A DNA stretch of 64,000 nucleotides from Adiantum capillus-veneris (GCA_014529385.2 CM043945.1:1478312-1542311), one strand, 5' to 3'. Shown: positions 12,031-23,530, counted from the first letter of the stretch. Notes: a model not told the origin generated them from the letters alone. Made by a program: numbers and translations.

Positions 12031-12428
12031 GTTTCTCTTTTCTTGCTCAAGAAGGGGGTCCTCAAGCTAGCTATAAATGGTTGGTATTATTAATTGCATG
12101 TGAGTAAGTAGAATAGTGATTTTCCAGCCTTGCAGTGCACCTGCCTTTGTGCAGTTAACGGGGCATCGCCGTCGAGAGCTATTGTTTTAATAGTGAAGTC
12201 CTACGGGGCTTGTCTACGGCTTAACCACTATTGAGCTATTAGAAGCTTGACAGGAGCCGGTGTTGTTTTGGTGTTGAACGACCCTCTCTTCTATATTTTG
12301 CAATTAATGGTATTCGAGCCACGGGTACAGTAGCTTGAGTGCTTTTTCTAAAGGGGTAAAGAGGAGTAGCAACTAGGGCTTGAAGTGCCAAACTACACCT
12401 AAAAAGTTTACACCTAAAAGTTGTTAGA
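12031..12428 (+). other. chromovirus leader, GC-richer and structured
   Basis: Non-coding stretch between primer site and gag. A block near 12120-12330 is richer in GC than its surroundings and contains complementary AATAGTG / CACTATT segments about 35 bp apart, so a leader hairpin is plausible. Confidence 0.5.
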
Positions 12429-13800
12429 ATGGCTGATAACTTTTATTTTGCTAATGAGCAGGCTACTAATGATGCCCCTATGCTTGTTAACTACCTTGTT
12501 TCTAGGCTTCAACAAGCCATGGTAATCCATCCCTCCAAAGTGAAGTGCAATGGCAACTTCATGCTCATGGGATTCTCCAAGCTCCCCACCATGATAAGAG
12601 AACACCTAGGAAGCCTCCTTGTGAGACTTCCAAAAGAGGCCTCTCTCCGATTTGAGAAGAAGAAGAGGATCCATACAAAGGGCTCAAGAATTTACTTCTT
12701 GATAAAGCATCTCCTTCCCAAAGGAGAACTCAAGAGCCTCCACCAAAGGAATGAGAAAGAATTGAGTCTCCCCACCACCTCGATGGAGATGGCTCCACGA
12801 AGACGGTGGGCTAAACGCTCTCCATCACCTCCAAAATGGAGAAGACCATCGCACACTTCTCTACACCATAATTCAAAGAGGGATGACAAAAATCAAGAGA
12901 AGAAAAAGGTGAGAAAGAGGACACCCTCTTCTCCATCTTCTTCATCCTCTTCCTCTTATGAAAGTGATGGTGCAACCTTTGAACCATCCAAAAGAAGAGG
13001 CCATAGGAAATCCTCTTCTTCATCCTCTTCCTCTTCTGAAGAAAGTGATGGTGCAACCTTTGAACCACCAAAAGAAGAGGCCATAGGAAATCCTATGCCG
13101 CGTGGAAGAGGTAGTCCAAGCTCAAAAAGTTCAAGGACGGAGGAAAGAGCATCTCTTTCCTTACCTACGATGGCACCTTTGGTGCTACAGACAAAGTCTT
13201 GGCCTTTATCCAACAATTTTATTGTGCCTTTCGGAGATGAGGGCTTCGTGGAGTCCTCTAAGCTACTCCATGTAGCTATGCACTTTTAAAAGTCCACCAG
13301 ACAATGGTGGTCTAGCCTATGGGCCAATGGTGAAGCTCCACGAACATGGAAAGCTTTAAGAGCTTCCATTATGAAGAAAATTTTGGCCACTGATGCCAAA
13401 GACAAAGTACTCACCGAATGGCGAAGCTTGAAGCTCTCTCCCTATGAATCCATCCACAAATATGTAGACAAGTTTTGGGACCTACAACGCAAAGCCACTG
13501 TCTTCAAAAAGTTGGATTTTAGAGAGCAAAAGTAGCAATTTTGTGCGGGCTTAACCGTAGAAATGGTGGAGTATGTCAACTCCCAAAGGCCACGCACCAT
13601 ATCAGCAGTAATACACCATTGGTCGCTTCTCAAATCAATTTCCAAACAGGGGCTAAGAGGAATTCTAAGCACTTGGAAAACAAGGGTTCCAATGAGCCTA
13701 AGGGGAAGGAAAATGTCCAAAAGTCTCCTACGGGCAATTCCAACAAAGCTAAGGAGAAGGGAATTTACAAAGGCAAAAACAAACTCTCTCCTGAAGAGCT
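12429..13800 (+). pseudogene. chromovirus gag
   Basis: The frame starts at ATG 12429 (MADNFYFANEQ). It runs through a Ser-rich acidic segment and then the gag core (TWKALRASIMKKI, then YVDKFWDLQRKAT near 13480). In-frame stops at 13287-13289 and 13533-13535 interrupt it, and the frame shifts before the zinc knuckle. An 80-81 bp tandem duplication (about 12934-13094) encodes SDGATFEP twice, and the copies differ by one base, shifting the frame locally. Gag forms the particle that packages element RNA. This copy is broken. Confidence 0.75.
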
Positions 13801-14370
13801 TGAGCATCACCGCAAGGATAACCAGTGTTTCGAGTGCGGCGAACAAGGGCATGCGTACCGCGCTTGTCCCCAAAAGAACACCCTCCATGAGCCTCCTAGA
13901 ACTACCTTGGTTCAAATCCAAGAGGAGGAAACTCACCACAAAGGATCTCCTCTATGCCATGCTTGGGGAAAGGTAAGAGAACATGATGGTTTTATTCTCT
14001 TTGACCCTGGTTCTACTCACAATTTCATATCCACAGAGTTGGCCACCAAGCTATGCATACAGGCCTACAAGATGGGAGACCGCAGATGGTGCTTTCAAGG
14101 GGCAAGAAGCTTCAGTCACTCCCTTAATCGGGAAATTGAGGCTCCATGTCCAAAGCTATGTGGATAAAGAGGACTTCTTTATCTCTCCTCTCAAGCATGA
14201 GGATGTAATCCTAGGGGCACCATGGTTTGATCGCCTGGCTGCCAATGTTAAATTCCCTGAAAGAAAAATCTACTTTAAGTTCAGGGAAAAAGATATCTAC
14301 ATAGAGGCTAAGCAAATGGGTAGCACCATACCCATTGTATATATGCAAGCTTTCAATCAGTCAATAAAGA
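13801..14370 (+). pseudogene. chromovirus nucleocapsid zinc knuckle and aspartic protease
   Basis: A CCHC knuckle reads CFECGEQGHAYRACP (about 13827-13871). The protease follows, with the active-site-like LFDPGSTHNFIS near 14000; the usual plant form is D-T/S-G, here D-P-G. After a frameshift near 14085 it continues to the flap-distal motif VILGAPWF (about 14207-14230). The protease would release the mature pol enzymes. The DPG change and the frameshift make activity unlikely. Confidence 0.75.
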
Positions 14371-14490
14371 GCTCTATTTCTGTGTACATGATTTTTGTTA
14401 AAGATTTTCAAAATGAAACTAATGCTTTAGCAAAAGAAAATAAAACCAACCACAAAGAATTAAAGTTATCTAGTTTTCTCAACGGTTTAA

Positions 14491-15330
14491 AGATGTCTTT
14501 ATTGATGACATCCCTTGTGAACTACCTCCTAAACGAGGCAATGATGACCATGCAATTGAACTTCTTCCAGGAATTTCATCGCCTAACAAACCTCCTTATA
14601 GAATTTCTCAAGCTCAACAAGAGGAGATTATGCAGCAAGTGCATGAGTTAGTTGAGAAGGGCATGGTTAGGCCTAGATCTCCATTTTGCTCACCTGTGTT
14701 ACTAGTGCAAAATAAAGACGGAACATATCGTATGTGTGTCGACTATAGAGCACTAAAAAGGATCACTATCAAGAATATTAGGTTTCCCACTCCACGGGTA
14801 GAAGACCTATTTGATAAGCTACAAGGATCGACCTACTTCAGTAGGATTGACCTAAAAGTGGCTACCATCAAATGAAGATAGTTGATCAAGACATTGTAAA
14901 GACCGCATTTCACACTACGTTTGGTCTTTACAAATACATTGTCATGCCTTTTGGCTTGACCAATGCACCAGTCACATTCCACTGCTTGATGGAGAAGCTA
15001 TTCAGGCCTCACTGAACCTTCATTGGAGTGTTCTTTGATGATATTATCATCTACTCTAATTCATTAGATGAACACAAGCAACACTCTCCAGGTAATATTT
15101 CAAGTTTTAAGAGAGAATAAACTTTATGTTAATCAAAAGAAAAGTGATTTATTCTTGCAAAAGATTAAGTATTTACGTCACATTATCTCTCAAGATGGCA
15201 TCCAAATGGATCCATCAAAGTTAGAGGTAATAAAAGGATGGCCTAAACCAAGGAATCTTTATGAACTAAGAAGCTTTATAGGTATGTGTGCATACTATAG
15301 ACGCTTCATAGAAAAGTTCTCACAAATTGC
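14491..15330 (+). pseudogene. chromovirus reverse transcriptase
   Basis: Conserved blocks are present in order: KGMVRPRSPFCSPVLLVQNK (near 14660-14720), YRMCVDYRALK, STYFSRIDLK, and the catalytic box VFFDDIIIYS (about 15031-15060), whose two aspartates are kept. Downstream is MDPSKLEVIKGWPKPRN and the thumb segment FIGMCAYYRRFI. Frameshifts near 14870 and 15090 break the reading frame. The domain would copy element RNA into DNA. Confidence 0.85.
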
Positions 15331-15830
15331 GGGACCATTACATGACCTAACAAAGAAAAGCGTTAGGTATACATGGTCTGCTAAGGAGAACAATGCTTTC
15401 GAAAAGCTTAAAGAAAAGCTTATCTCTCAACCTGTGCTTACACTACCGGATCTCTCAAAGCCATTTGCGATCCAGTGTGACACTTGTGGTTATTGCCTTG
15501 GAGCTATTTTACTCCAAGAAGGGCACGCCATAGTCTATGAAAGTTGAAGGCTCCAACCTGTTGAGTAAGATCTAGGCATATATGAAACGGAACTCCTCAC
15601 AGTTCTACATGCCTTAGACTCATGGAAGCACTATTTATTGGGGACTCCTTTCATTCTGTGAACGGATCACCAAAGTCTTAATTACTTCATGACGCAGGCC
15701 AAGCTCTCCGACAAACAAATGAAGTGGGCAAATTTTCTTTCGCAATTTCATTTTCATATTGCACACATTGCTGGCAAGCATAATCAAGTATCCGATGCAC
15801 TCTCAAGACAGTCGAGAGTGAATGCAGTTT
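15331..15830 (+). pseudogene. chromovirus RNase H
   Basis: Four acidic positions typical of gypsy RNase H are recognisable: CDTCGYCLGAIL (near 15474), the Glu in YETELLTVLHAL (near 15585), TDHQSLNYF (near 15663) and VSDALSRQ (near 15790). Stop codons occur at 15544 and near 15570, and one precedes TDHQ. The domain would degrade RNA in the RNA/DNA hybrid. Confidence 0.8.
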
Positions 15831-15959
15831 CCATAGCAACTCACAATGATCTATCTTCTATGATAGATGAGTATGCTATTGATCCCGATTTTAGAGATGT
15901 GATTTCAGCCCTTTCATTAGGGAAGAAAGAGGAACCATTTAATTTACAAGATGGTTATC

Positions 15960-17000
15960 TTCTCTATGGCAATAGACTATGCGTTACTAACTCACTACGT
16001 GAGAACGTAATATATGAATCTCATGCTCCTTCTTATGCGGGGCATAGAGGAATTCAGTCTACCCTAAAGGGAATTGAAACATATTTCTATTGGCCTACCA
16101 TGAAAGCAAACATACAAGAGTATGTCTCTAAATATGTGGTATGCCAAAAGACAAAATTTTGATGGAGGGAAGCAACCTGGATTGCTTCAACCCTTGCCAA
16201 TCCCTAATTCACAATGGGAGAGCATATCCATAGATTTTATCTTTTAGATTGCCTAAGTCTATTCATGGGAATACGGGAATATGGACGATAGTAGATAGGT
16301 TTAGTAAACAAGCTCATTTTATACATGTCAAAAAGACTATCAAAGCCCATGAAATGGCAACCCTCTTCAGAGTCACAAATTTTCAAGTACCATGGCTTGC
16401 GAATGTCCATAGTGTCTAATAGAGATCCTAGAATGACCAGTAATTTCTGGAAGGGTCTCTTTGAGAATTTAGGGACAAGGCTAAACTTCTCTTCGGCCTA
16501 TCATCCACAAACGGATGGCCAAAGTGAAATAGCTAACCTAACAATTCTTGATCTACGAAAATCCTATGTAACAGAAGTAGATCAAAGATCTTAATGGGAG
16601 AAGTACTTACCCTTAGTGGAGTATTCTTACAATAACACTGTACATACTTCCAAGAGAAAAGCACCTTTTGAGGTAATTAAGGGAAGATCAAAAAGTCCCT
16701 TACTACTTAAGGTACATGGGAAGATCTTTGCTGCTGCTGCTGCAGATGAGTCCTACAAGAATATTTTCAAAAGATTAAGGATGTTATCTCTATCTCACAG
16801 CAAAGGAAAAAGTCTGCTGCTGACAAGCACAAAAGATCCCAAGCCTTTAAAGAAAATGATTGGGTCTTACTCAAATTTCCCAAGGCTCGATTAAGGCACA
16901 CGACGGGCAAGAATCCTACGGGACACCAAAAGTACTATGTTAAGTTAGAAAAAAGGGTACTATGGTCCCTTCCAGATTCTTAGGCCTCTTAGGCCAATCA
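15960..17000 (+). pseudogene. chromovirus integrase
   Basis: The zinc-binding region starts HAPSYAGHRGIQ, but where CxxC is expected it reads KYVVCQKTK, so the first cysteine is gone. In the core, the first aspartate (SISIDF, near 16230) and the glutamate (GQSEIAN, near 16520) are present. The second catalytic aspartate is Asn, giving VSNRDPRM (codon 16418-16420, AAT). Frameshifts separate the parts. The C-terminal part includes NHWLIHNAFHASLLKPYKG near 17030. The enzyme is dead at two independent positions. Confidence 0.8.
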
Positions 17001-17100
17001 ATGAGATGTCCTATCAACTCAAGTTGCCCAATCACTGGCTCATACACAATGCTTTCCATGCGAGCCTACTAAAGCCTTACAAAGGAGAGCCACCTCAAGA

Positions 17101-17322
17101 CCAACTATTGAAGACCCATCGGAGATCGAGGACCAAGAAGAGGTGTTGCAGCCCGAGTCCATTCTCCGACATGAACACAAGGTACTAAGAGGCGGTAAGA
17201 CTATCCGACAATATCTTATTAAGTTTCAGAATTATCCTTTTGAATATGCTACATGGATACAAGGCATAAAAATAAAGGATAACCTAAACCTTGTCAATGC
17301 TTACAATGCTTCCCAAGAGTAA
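17101..17322 (+). pseudogene. chromodomain at the integrase C-terminus
   Basis: A 73-codon frame ending in TAA at 17320-17322. It reads PESILRHEHKVLRGGKTI, then QYLIKFQNYPFEYATW. This matches the chromodomain pattern of an ILxxR start, a YLVKWxxYPxxxATW core and a helical end. In chromoviruses the domain steers integration toward particular chromatin. It is one frame off the preceding integrase segment, so a frameshift lies near 17095. Confidence 0.8.
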
Positions 17323-17661
17323 GAAAATGTACAAATGTTAAAAATGAACAAAGTTTTTGTCTTATAAGACTCTCTTTTTCTTTATTGTGCACAAAATGAA
17401 GTAGTATGCATGCTTAGATCAAGTTTGGGGAGACAACGTTTCTCGAACACCAAGTAGAGCTTGTCACTCTACTGTGGAAGATTGATAGGACTAATGTGCA
17501 GACATACTTGCAGCAGCCTCAGGCTCTCAAGCGCCAAATTGACTAGTCATCCATTCTGGAATGATGTCGTAGGGTAACATAGGGATCCTCTACCCGCTAA
17601 GAAAAAGGACTCAAGAATATGCTTTATCTTCTCCACATCATAGTCGAGGACGACTATGATT

Positions 17662-17676
17662 TCAAGAGAGAGGTAA
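17662..17676 (+). other. chromovirus polypurine tract
   Basis: CAAGAGAGAGGTAA lies immediately before the TGTCATAATAAT start of the 3' LTR. Confidence 0.7.
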
Positions 17677-18014
17677 TGTCATAATAATCAATATCTAATT
17701 CTCCTAAATGATTTTCTCATGTTAAATTGATCATTTAATATGGGGAAGTGCCAGCGGAGAAAAAGCTAGAATATTGGTTAAGCTAGCAGGCTGTCGTCAA
17801 TAGGGATCCAAAGGAGGGAAAATAGGGATCCAAAGAGGGGGCCATCTGCAAAAAGAAAAATGTGCAACAATGGGCTTAAAAGACCCTAAGGTTCAGAAGG
17901 TTGTGTCCAAAGGTCAAACATTAGAGAAATTGGATGCTTTGTGTGTGTCCCAAAAGTCTTCATGCATCCCTACATAGGAGGGGGCGAGTCTTGCAAGTAG
18001 GAGATGAGAGAGAA

Positions 18015-18055
<41 letters not shown>

Positions 18056-19249
18056 CTCTTTACACAAAGAGAATGAGGGACACATGTCAGCTCCCTAGCC
18101 CAGATGCCCACAAGGTGTACCCAAATCCTATTGGATGGCCTTGGAGGTGGACCAATGAGAATTAGGCTAGAGTAAATCTAGTTTAATTAATTTAAAAACA
18201 CGTAATAAATGAACCAATGGGAATTAAGCTCTCTAGAAGACTATTGGACAGTCTCCCAAGGGGTCCAATGAGCATTCAGCAGCCCAATGGCTTTCCTGAT
18301 TCCTATTGGCCAGGAGGAAAAGGGGTCCAATGAGAGTTTAGTTGCATTTATTAATTACCTAAAAGCTCTCACAAAAGGGGAAAGGGGGACACATGTCAAA
18401 AGGCTATCACTTATGCTGCTTAATTGCCATTGGCTAAGCCTGGGGAGGTCCAATGAGATGCTAGCAAGAGCAATTAGCAAGGGGGGTCGACCAAGAGAGA
18501 GAGGGGCTGATTTTTCAAAGGCATTATCACCTACACACTAACACGAGCTCATGTGTGGAGTAAGAAGACTCTCTCTCTCTCTTCTCAAGATTTAATGGAA
18601 AGCTTATCACCTACTCCAAGCTTGTGAGAAGGGAGGCCTACACCAACAACTCTTGGCTTTGTGATGCAAATCCAACCAAGATCCAAGCTTCAATGCATGC
18701 TCATCTCCTCTACCATACTAATTACTAAGCTAACCTATGCTAATATGAGTGATTATGTGAGGAGATGTACATCTTTCTCGTAAGGATTCTCCTTCTTCCT
18801 CTCAATCTACTCTCATACCCCGCTAGCTCTCACCATCTTTGAAGATGTGTGAAGTCTTGGGTGTGAGACCGTGAGGGAATTGATGTTGTGCTTGATAAGT
18901 GTTTTGCTTAGTGCATGAAGTTTCCATCTTCATTGCACTAGCTAGTATTGAAGGAACACAAAGAATTGTATTGTAAAATGTCTCTCTTGATGGGAGAAAC
19001 CATAATACAAAGCCTTTTGGAGGGGGGACCGGCTCCATGTAAATCCGGTCCTCAACTGTTGTCAATAGCTTAATTTCTCTCTCTTTGTAAGTATTGTTCA
19101 TGCTATCTAGCTAGGTGTTATACCTTTTGTTGCTCTCTCTCCACCCAAGCACTCTTGTTATTCTCATTAGGAGTCTATTCTAATGAAATGCTCACTATGT
19201 TCATGCTATTTTCCTCTACACACAAGTTACTAGGCCATTAAATGTTATA
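17677..19249 (+). repeat. chromovirus 3' LTR (1573 bp)
   Basis: Matches the 5' LTR end to end, with small indels and a longer CA run (18018-18052). It ends ATGTTATA, followed by the TTTAG copy of the target duplication. Confidence 0.92.
18018..18052. repeat. (CA)n microsatellite in chromovirus 3' LTR
   Basis: The CA run is longer than the matching stretch in the 5' LTR, where CT and CA are mixed. Confidence 0.9.
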
Positions 19250-19254
19250 TTTAG

Positions 19255-19946
19255 CGTGCCTAGGTAGCAGGTTCAGTAAGCGGAGGAGCCCTAAAGGCCT
19301 TGGGAACCCGAACATTGCATATTTTTACCCTAGGTATATAAGGAAGTGTGTAAAAGAAATTAGGGTTCTCAAGCTCATTTGTTGAGAGCACTCTTTGGTG
19401 AGAGCTCTTGAGGTGTGTGGCTATGGAGTCCTTGAGTTTCTCCTTGCTCATGTGATTTGAATATCACTAATCAATGCTTAATTCTCTTTCACTATGCCTC
19501 TCTCATGCTTCTTGTGATTGCTAATGATGCTTTGATTAGCTAGATTGTAACTAATTAGTGGTTAATCCCTCTCTAATCTTGTGTGATAGCCCTGTCTTGA
19601 TTGTGTGTGCATGTAGGTTTGATTGAAGTGTGGTGCTTGATAGATCTATGTGTGTGTGCTTGCAATTAGTGTGTTGCATGATAGGATTAGTGTTGTGTGC
19701 ATCTGGAAATCATTAGTGTCTGTGATTGGGTTGATTGGAGGTGAAGGAAAGTGGATGTGGAGATTGCCCATCATTGCGGCTTAGCTCCTCATAGGCCAAG
19801 AAGCTTACCTCATAGAGTCACCATTCGTGTTGTCATGATTAGCTCACTAATCATGTGTGTTTCCATGTCCTAGCCGGGTAGCTCATCCCTCCGGATTGAT
19901 AATTTTGTTGGTCATTGGAGCTATTGCAATGATGGAACCCCCAACA
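19255..19946 (+). repeat. LARD 3' LTR, second part
   Basis: It resumes the LARD LTR at GTGCCTAGGTAGCAG, matches 5415-6107, and ends CCCCCAACA before ACTCT. Together with 10217-10444 it makes about 920 bp, equal to the 5' LTR. Confidence 0.9.
19334..19343 (+). promoter_or_regulatory. candidate TATA box in LARD LTR
   Basis: GTATATAAGG lies about 0.6 kb before the LTR end. The matching site in the 5' LTR is GTACATAAAG, which is weaker. Assigned by sequence only. Confidence 0.35.
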
Positions 19947-19951
19947 ACTCT

Positions 19952-21974
19952 TTGAGTTGCTTAATCTCTTTGTCCTTTTGAGCTTGGATGGCCATCTGTC
20001 CCGCTATCACCCCTTGTCTGTCATATTTCTCTTGAGCTAATGCCATTGATGGATTTGATGATGGCAAAGTTGGGGTGTGTGCATCTTGCATTTCGAGAAG
20101 TTGTGTGACTGTGTTCTTGGCCACACCATAAGACTCCCTGAGCTTCACATTTTTATGTTGCTCCGCTTCCAACTTTTCTTCAAGTGTCTATCTCTCTACC
20201 TGCATTTGGTTCTTGGCCACTATGTGCTCTTGTAGGGTTAGGTAGAGAGCAGCCGTTTCTTTCTTTTCATCTTTCAGAGCCTCCCTGAGCTAGACATGGT
20301 TGTTTTAGAGCTCCTCTACTTGTTGTTGAAGCTTTTCATTTTCCTCATTGAGTGAGACTGCCTCTACTTGGGCTTCCTTTGAATCAAGCTCTCTCAAGCT
20401 AGTGGTAGCTCTTTGGCATTTGATTTATAGCTTGATTAGTTCTAATGCTCATCAATATCAAAGTCTAGAAATAATCTAGCCCCATCTTCCATGATTTCCA
20501 TTGTGTGTGTTGTGGTTGGGTGATGCCTTTTTCTATGTTCTCTTCCTCTTTGTTGTCTTCTTTCCGATCAGTAGATTCTTATTGCATTGGCAGGATCAAA
20601 AGTTGTGTGGCTTCATTTCCTATCTCTTTCTCTTTTGCTTTATCATCAACAAAAAGATAATCTTGCAGTGGTTTCTCTAGCTTTGTGTCTTGTTTTTCAG
20701 TTTCATCTTTGGTGTTTTGAGCAGGAGGAGGGGAGAGAGGTGGGATATCTTTGTATGGACTTCCAAGGGTTCTACACCCATCTCCTCCCTTGGCTATTCT
20801 TTGTCGTTATTTTTCTTGCTCTTTGAGGAGTTGTCTGAGGATTCAAGATCATCAATTTTATGCTTCTTGGACTCCTCTTGATCCCTCTGCTCCTTTTGCA
20901 CTTGATTTCCTTGTTGATACGTTGTTGCATGGTGTCCGCAAGCTCCACTTTATCCGCTATTGTCCTCCTTTTGTACTATTTTATCTTCTATAATCTTTGT
21001 TCTTTTCTTTGTTTTAAGGATTTTTCATGATCCTCTTCCTCTTCATCATGTGCATCATCTCCTGCAGCTTCCACCCTTTTCTTTTGCTTAACAATCTTTT
21101 GCCTTCTTTCCTAACTTATTTTTTGTGCTTCTTCCATAGATCTCTAAGCTTGGGGGATTGGAATTTTATCCCTGGTGGGATGGTAAAATCCTCTTCTTCA
21201 TTGTCATCTTTTTCATTCGCTGTGGTCTGAAATTTTGAGGAAGGGTCTCTGTTTCTAGGTTTGATCTCACCATTGAGCTCAATGTTTAGTTTTTGTTTGT
21301 TCACTGTCTGAGGTCTTATTTTTAGAGCTTTGTCCCCTTGTTTGCTTAGTAGGAGGTGTTGATGATGGCCCACCTACTGCTCGGACCTCATGTTTTGACT
21401 TGTGTAAAATATCTAGTTGGGAATTGGCCGGTGGTAGTTTGTCAATCATCCCAAGTGATTGGTACGCTATTCTAGTGAGCATCGATTCTCCATTCATGTA
21501 AGCCTTATTTCTCTCACTTCTCTTGAGGTTGGCCCCAACCAAATTCTCCAAAATGTAGTTCCCCAAGTCGCAGCGGACTACCCTCTCCTCTAAAAGCCCC
21601 ATAGCCATTACTACTGCAATGTGCAAATTAGGCTCTGTGTAGCTTGGCAACTTTTACACTTTGATATGTTGTGATATTAGCCAAAGTGGCAATTCCAACT
21701 CTAGATAGACTAAGTCCTTGTATGTAAATTTGTGCCTCTGCTGCTTGACAAATGCTTTGTCATTGTCTATGGCTTTGGTTTTGAGAAACAGGTTGTGGTT
21801 GCCAGGAGGTAGATGGAGAGCATGGTTGATTAGATATGTGGTGATCCAAACTTTCACTGTTTCTCCATCTTTGTCCATCAATGTTGCCTTTCCATTGTAC
21901 TCAATTGATCTCATCAGCTCGTGTACTCTCTGAAAATTTGGTCCCCATGGTAGCAGTATGAAGAAGGTGTCCAT
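19952..21974 (-). pseudogene. element A ORF1-like protein with coiled coil
   Basis: From 21974 to 21279 one minus-strand frame is broken only by a stop at 21652-21654. It encodes a globular region (LMRSIEYNGKATLMDKDGE, HALHLPPGNHNLFLKT, RVVRCDLGNYILENLVGAN). Past that come Lys/Glu-rich segments, then a coiled coil ending in DKEIKQLKE at 19952, where the LARD was inserted. The layout resembles plant retroelement ORFs annotated as transposon-associated proteins, but I cannot name the family. The frame continues at 5185 beyond the insertion. Gag-like or accessory protein by inference. Confidence 0.4.
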
Positions 21975-22312
21975 TTGTAGACATCTAGACCCCTCTATGA
22001 CTTCTTGTTGTTAGTGCAAAGTCCAAAGTTCTTTTAGAAATATGGTAGTCTTTACTCTGGTGCCATTCGTAGCCTCAAACCTCCGCTCCCACTACTTCCT
22101 TGGTCATTTGCAAGGCATTTTGTCATCAAAAAATCATGAAAGTAGCTCCAAAAGTTGTCCACAAAGTTGTCAAGTTAAAAAAATGCAAACTTGACCATAA
22201 AATGAAAAATGAGCATAACCTAGTCAAAACAAGTCCAAACTTCATCAATGCATCTAGGACATCTACAGGCACTAGGTCATGTGGCTACAAGTCAATTTTT
22301 GACTCAAGGGAT

Positions 22313-23530
22313 CATGGATTGTGATCCATGTTGAAACACATTTAAACTTTTAGTGATACCATCTGGTAAAGCATGCTTAGGGGATGTTATGGTTCACTTC
22401 TTTTTGAATTTGGATCACTTGCTGAAAATTTATGCCACTTTTTTGGAAATTTCCTCAGACTTAGAGAATTTTTGCATTTTGGCAAGGGTTTTGAAGCTCA
22501 AATGACTTGAGATTTTTAGGGTTGGATTATCTTTGGCATTTTAGACCTGAGGATATGATTTTGGCCTAGAAAGCTTGCAAGGGGTCATGGATCACGATCC
22601 ATGTTGGAGCACATATTGAGATGAAACTTGGGAAATCTACTCCTATAGCATACCCTAACACACTAGTGAAGTTATTTTCAAATTTGGACAAATTTCTCTC
22701 AAATTCTCCCTGTTTTGCAAGTTCTGGCCTAGTTTGGTTCGACTTTGACATATTTGGTTTTGGTTGGCAATTTTGATCCTTGATTGTGATCAATATGTTT
22801 GGAATTTGGCTCTTTTGATGATTTAGGGTTGAAGTGTTGTTCAAATCCAAGCCTCTTGATTTCTGGCCCAATTGGAGACTATTTGGACCCTCAAGGCCCT
22901 TTGGCAAGTCTAATCTAGTTCTCAAGCATTTTTTGCTTCTATTCGCATAGTTTAAACTTAACACTCTTTTTGGTATCAAAACTTTACCCAAGATCACAGT
23001 TTCCTGCCATACACACTTTGAAATTGCTAAACTTAACAAGTGAAGTACTTGACATGTCCAAATGCTGAAATTCTACCACATCTCACAATCAAGTACACAC
23101 AATCTGCATCCAACTTTTGAAAAATTGTTTCAAGGAGTCATGGATCGCAATCCATGTTTAGACACCATTTTGGACCAAACTTTGGGGTTAGATTCCAAGT
23201 ATGTTCACTAAGCTTGCTTTCTTGAAATTGGCTTAATTTTTACAATCGTGGGTCAAAATGACCATTTGGTGATTGAAATTTAGATTTTACTCGTATTTGG
23301 GTGATTTTAATGTCCAATTTATCCTAAATTTGTAGGACACATTCCCCAAGACATGGATAAATTGTTTGATTGAATTTTCCTTGTTTTGACATGTTCATGT
23401 ATCATGATCCATGTCCAAAAACATTTTAAATCTGTGAGATTATTGTCATGTTTAGGCGCTATCATATAGCAATATTTGGCACTACTTACTTTTGCAAACT
23501 GAGGTGGGGAGTCACGAACCACAATCCATG
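22313..23530. repeat. element A: five CATGGAT-armed palindromes
   Basis: Sites lie at 22313-22330, 22586-22603, 23139-23156, 23396-23413 and 23513-23530. The arms are CATGGAT and ATCCATG (arm changes in the last two). The 4-nt centres are TGTG, CACG, CGCA, CATG and CACA. Each site is followed by similar text of the type TTnnnnCACAT, so they are parts of a larger degenerate repeat. Start-to-start spacing is 273, 553, 257 and 117 bp. No coding frame is evident here; the minus-strand ORF begins downstream at 21974. Confidence 0.7.

Larger units (their letters stand above)
10445..19249 (+). mobile_element. Ty3/gypsy chromovirus, degenerate, nested in the LARD 3' LTR
   Basis: LTRs at 10445-12012 and 17677-19249 both start TGTCATAATAAT and end in ATGTTAYA. 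The 5 bp flanks are TTTAC and TTTAG, one mismatch, and removing the element restores a continuous LARD LTR. The order is Met-type primer site, gag with a zinc knuckle, protease, RT, RNase H, integrase and a terminal chromodomain, which defines a chromovirus. Several stops, frameshifts and a lost integrase aspartate show it cannot act on its own. The two LTRs remain very similar, so the insertion is younger than the LARD. Confidence 0.92.
5186..19946 (+). mobile_element. non-autonomous LTR retrotransposon (LARD type) carrying a nested chromovirus
   Basis: Two LTRs (5186-6107; 10217-10444 plus 19255-19946) start TGTTAACTA and end in CCCCAAYA. They are flanked by a perfect ACTCT duplication. An Asp-type primer site follows the left LTR, and a polypurine tract precedes the right one. 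The 4.1 kb internal region encodes no recognisable gag, protease, reverse transcriptase or integrase, so it would have to be mobilised by proteins from another element. The Asp-type primer site and an IWIPK peptide point to the element B/C lineage as a candidate helper (inference). The 3' LTR is split by the 10445-19249 element. Confidence 0.88.

Noticed and set aside
12120-12330. GC-richer leader block considered as a tRNA or other structural RNA gene
   Set aside because: It does not show a cloverleaf or internal promoter boxes I could recognise; only short complementary segments are visible.
22313-23530. Palindrome array considered as a CRISPR array
   Set aside because: The repeats are palindromic and widely and irregularly spaced, the spacers resemble one another, and the context is plant retroelements.
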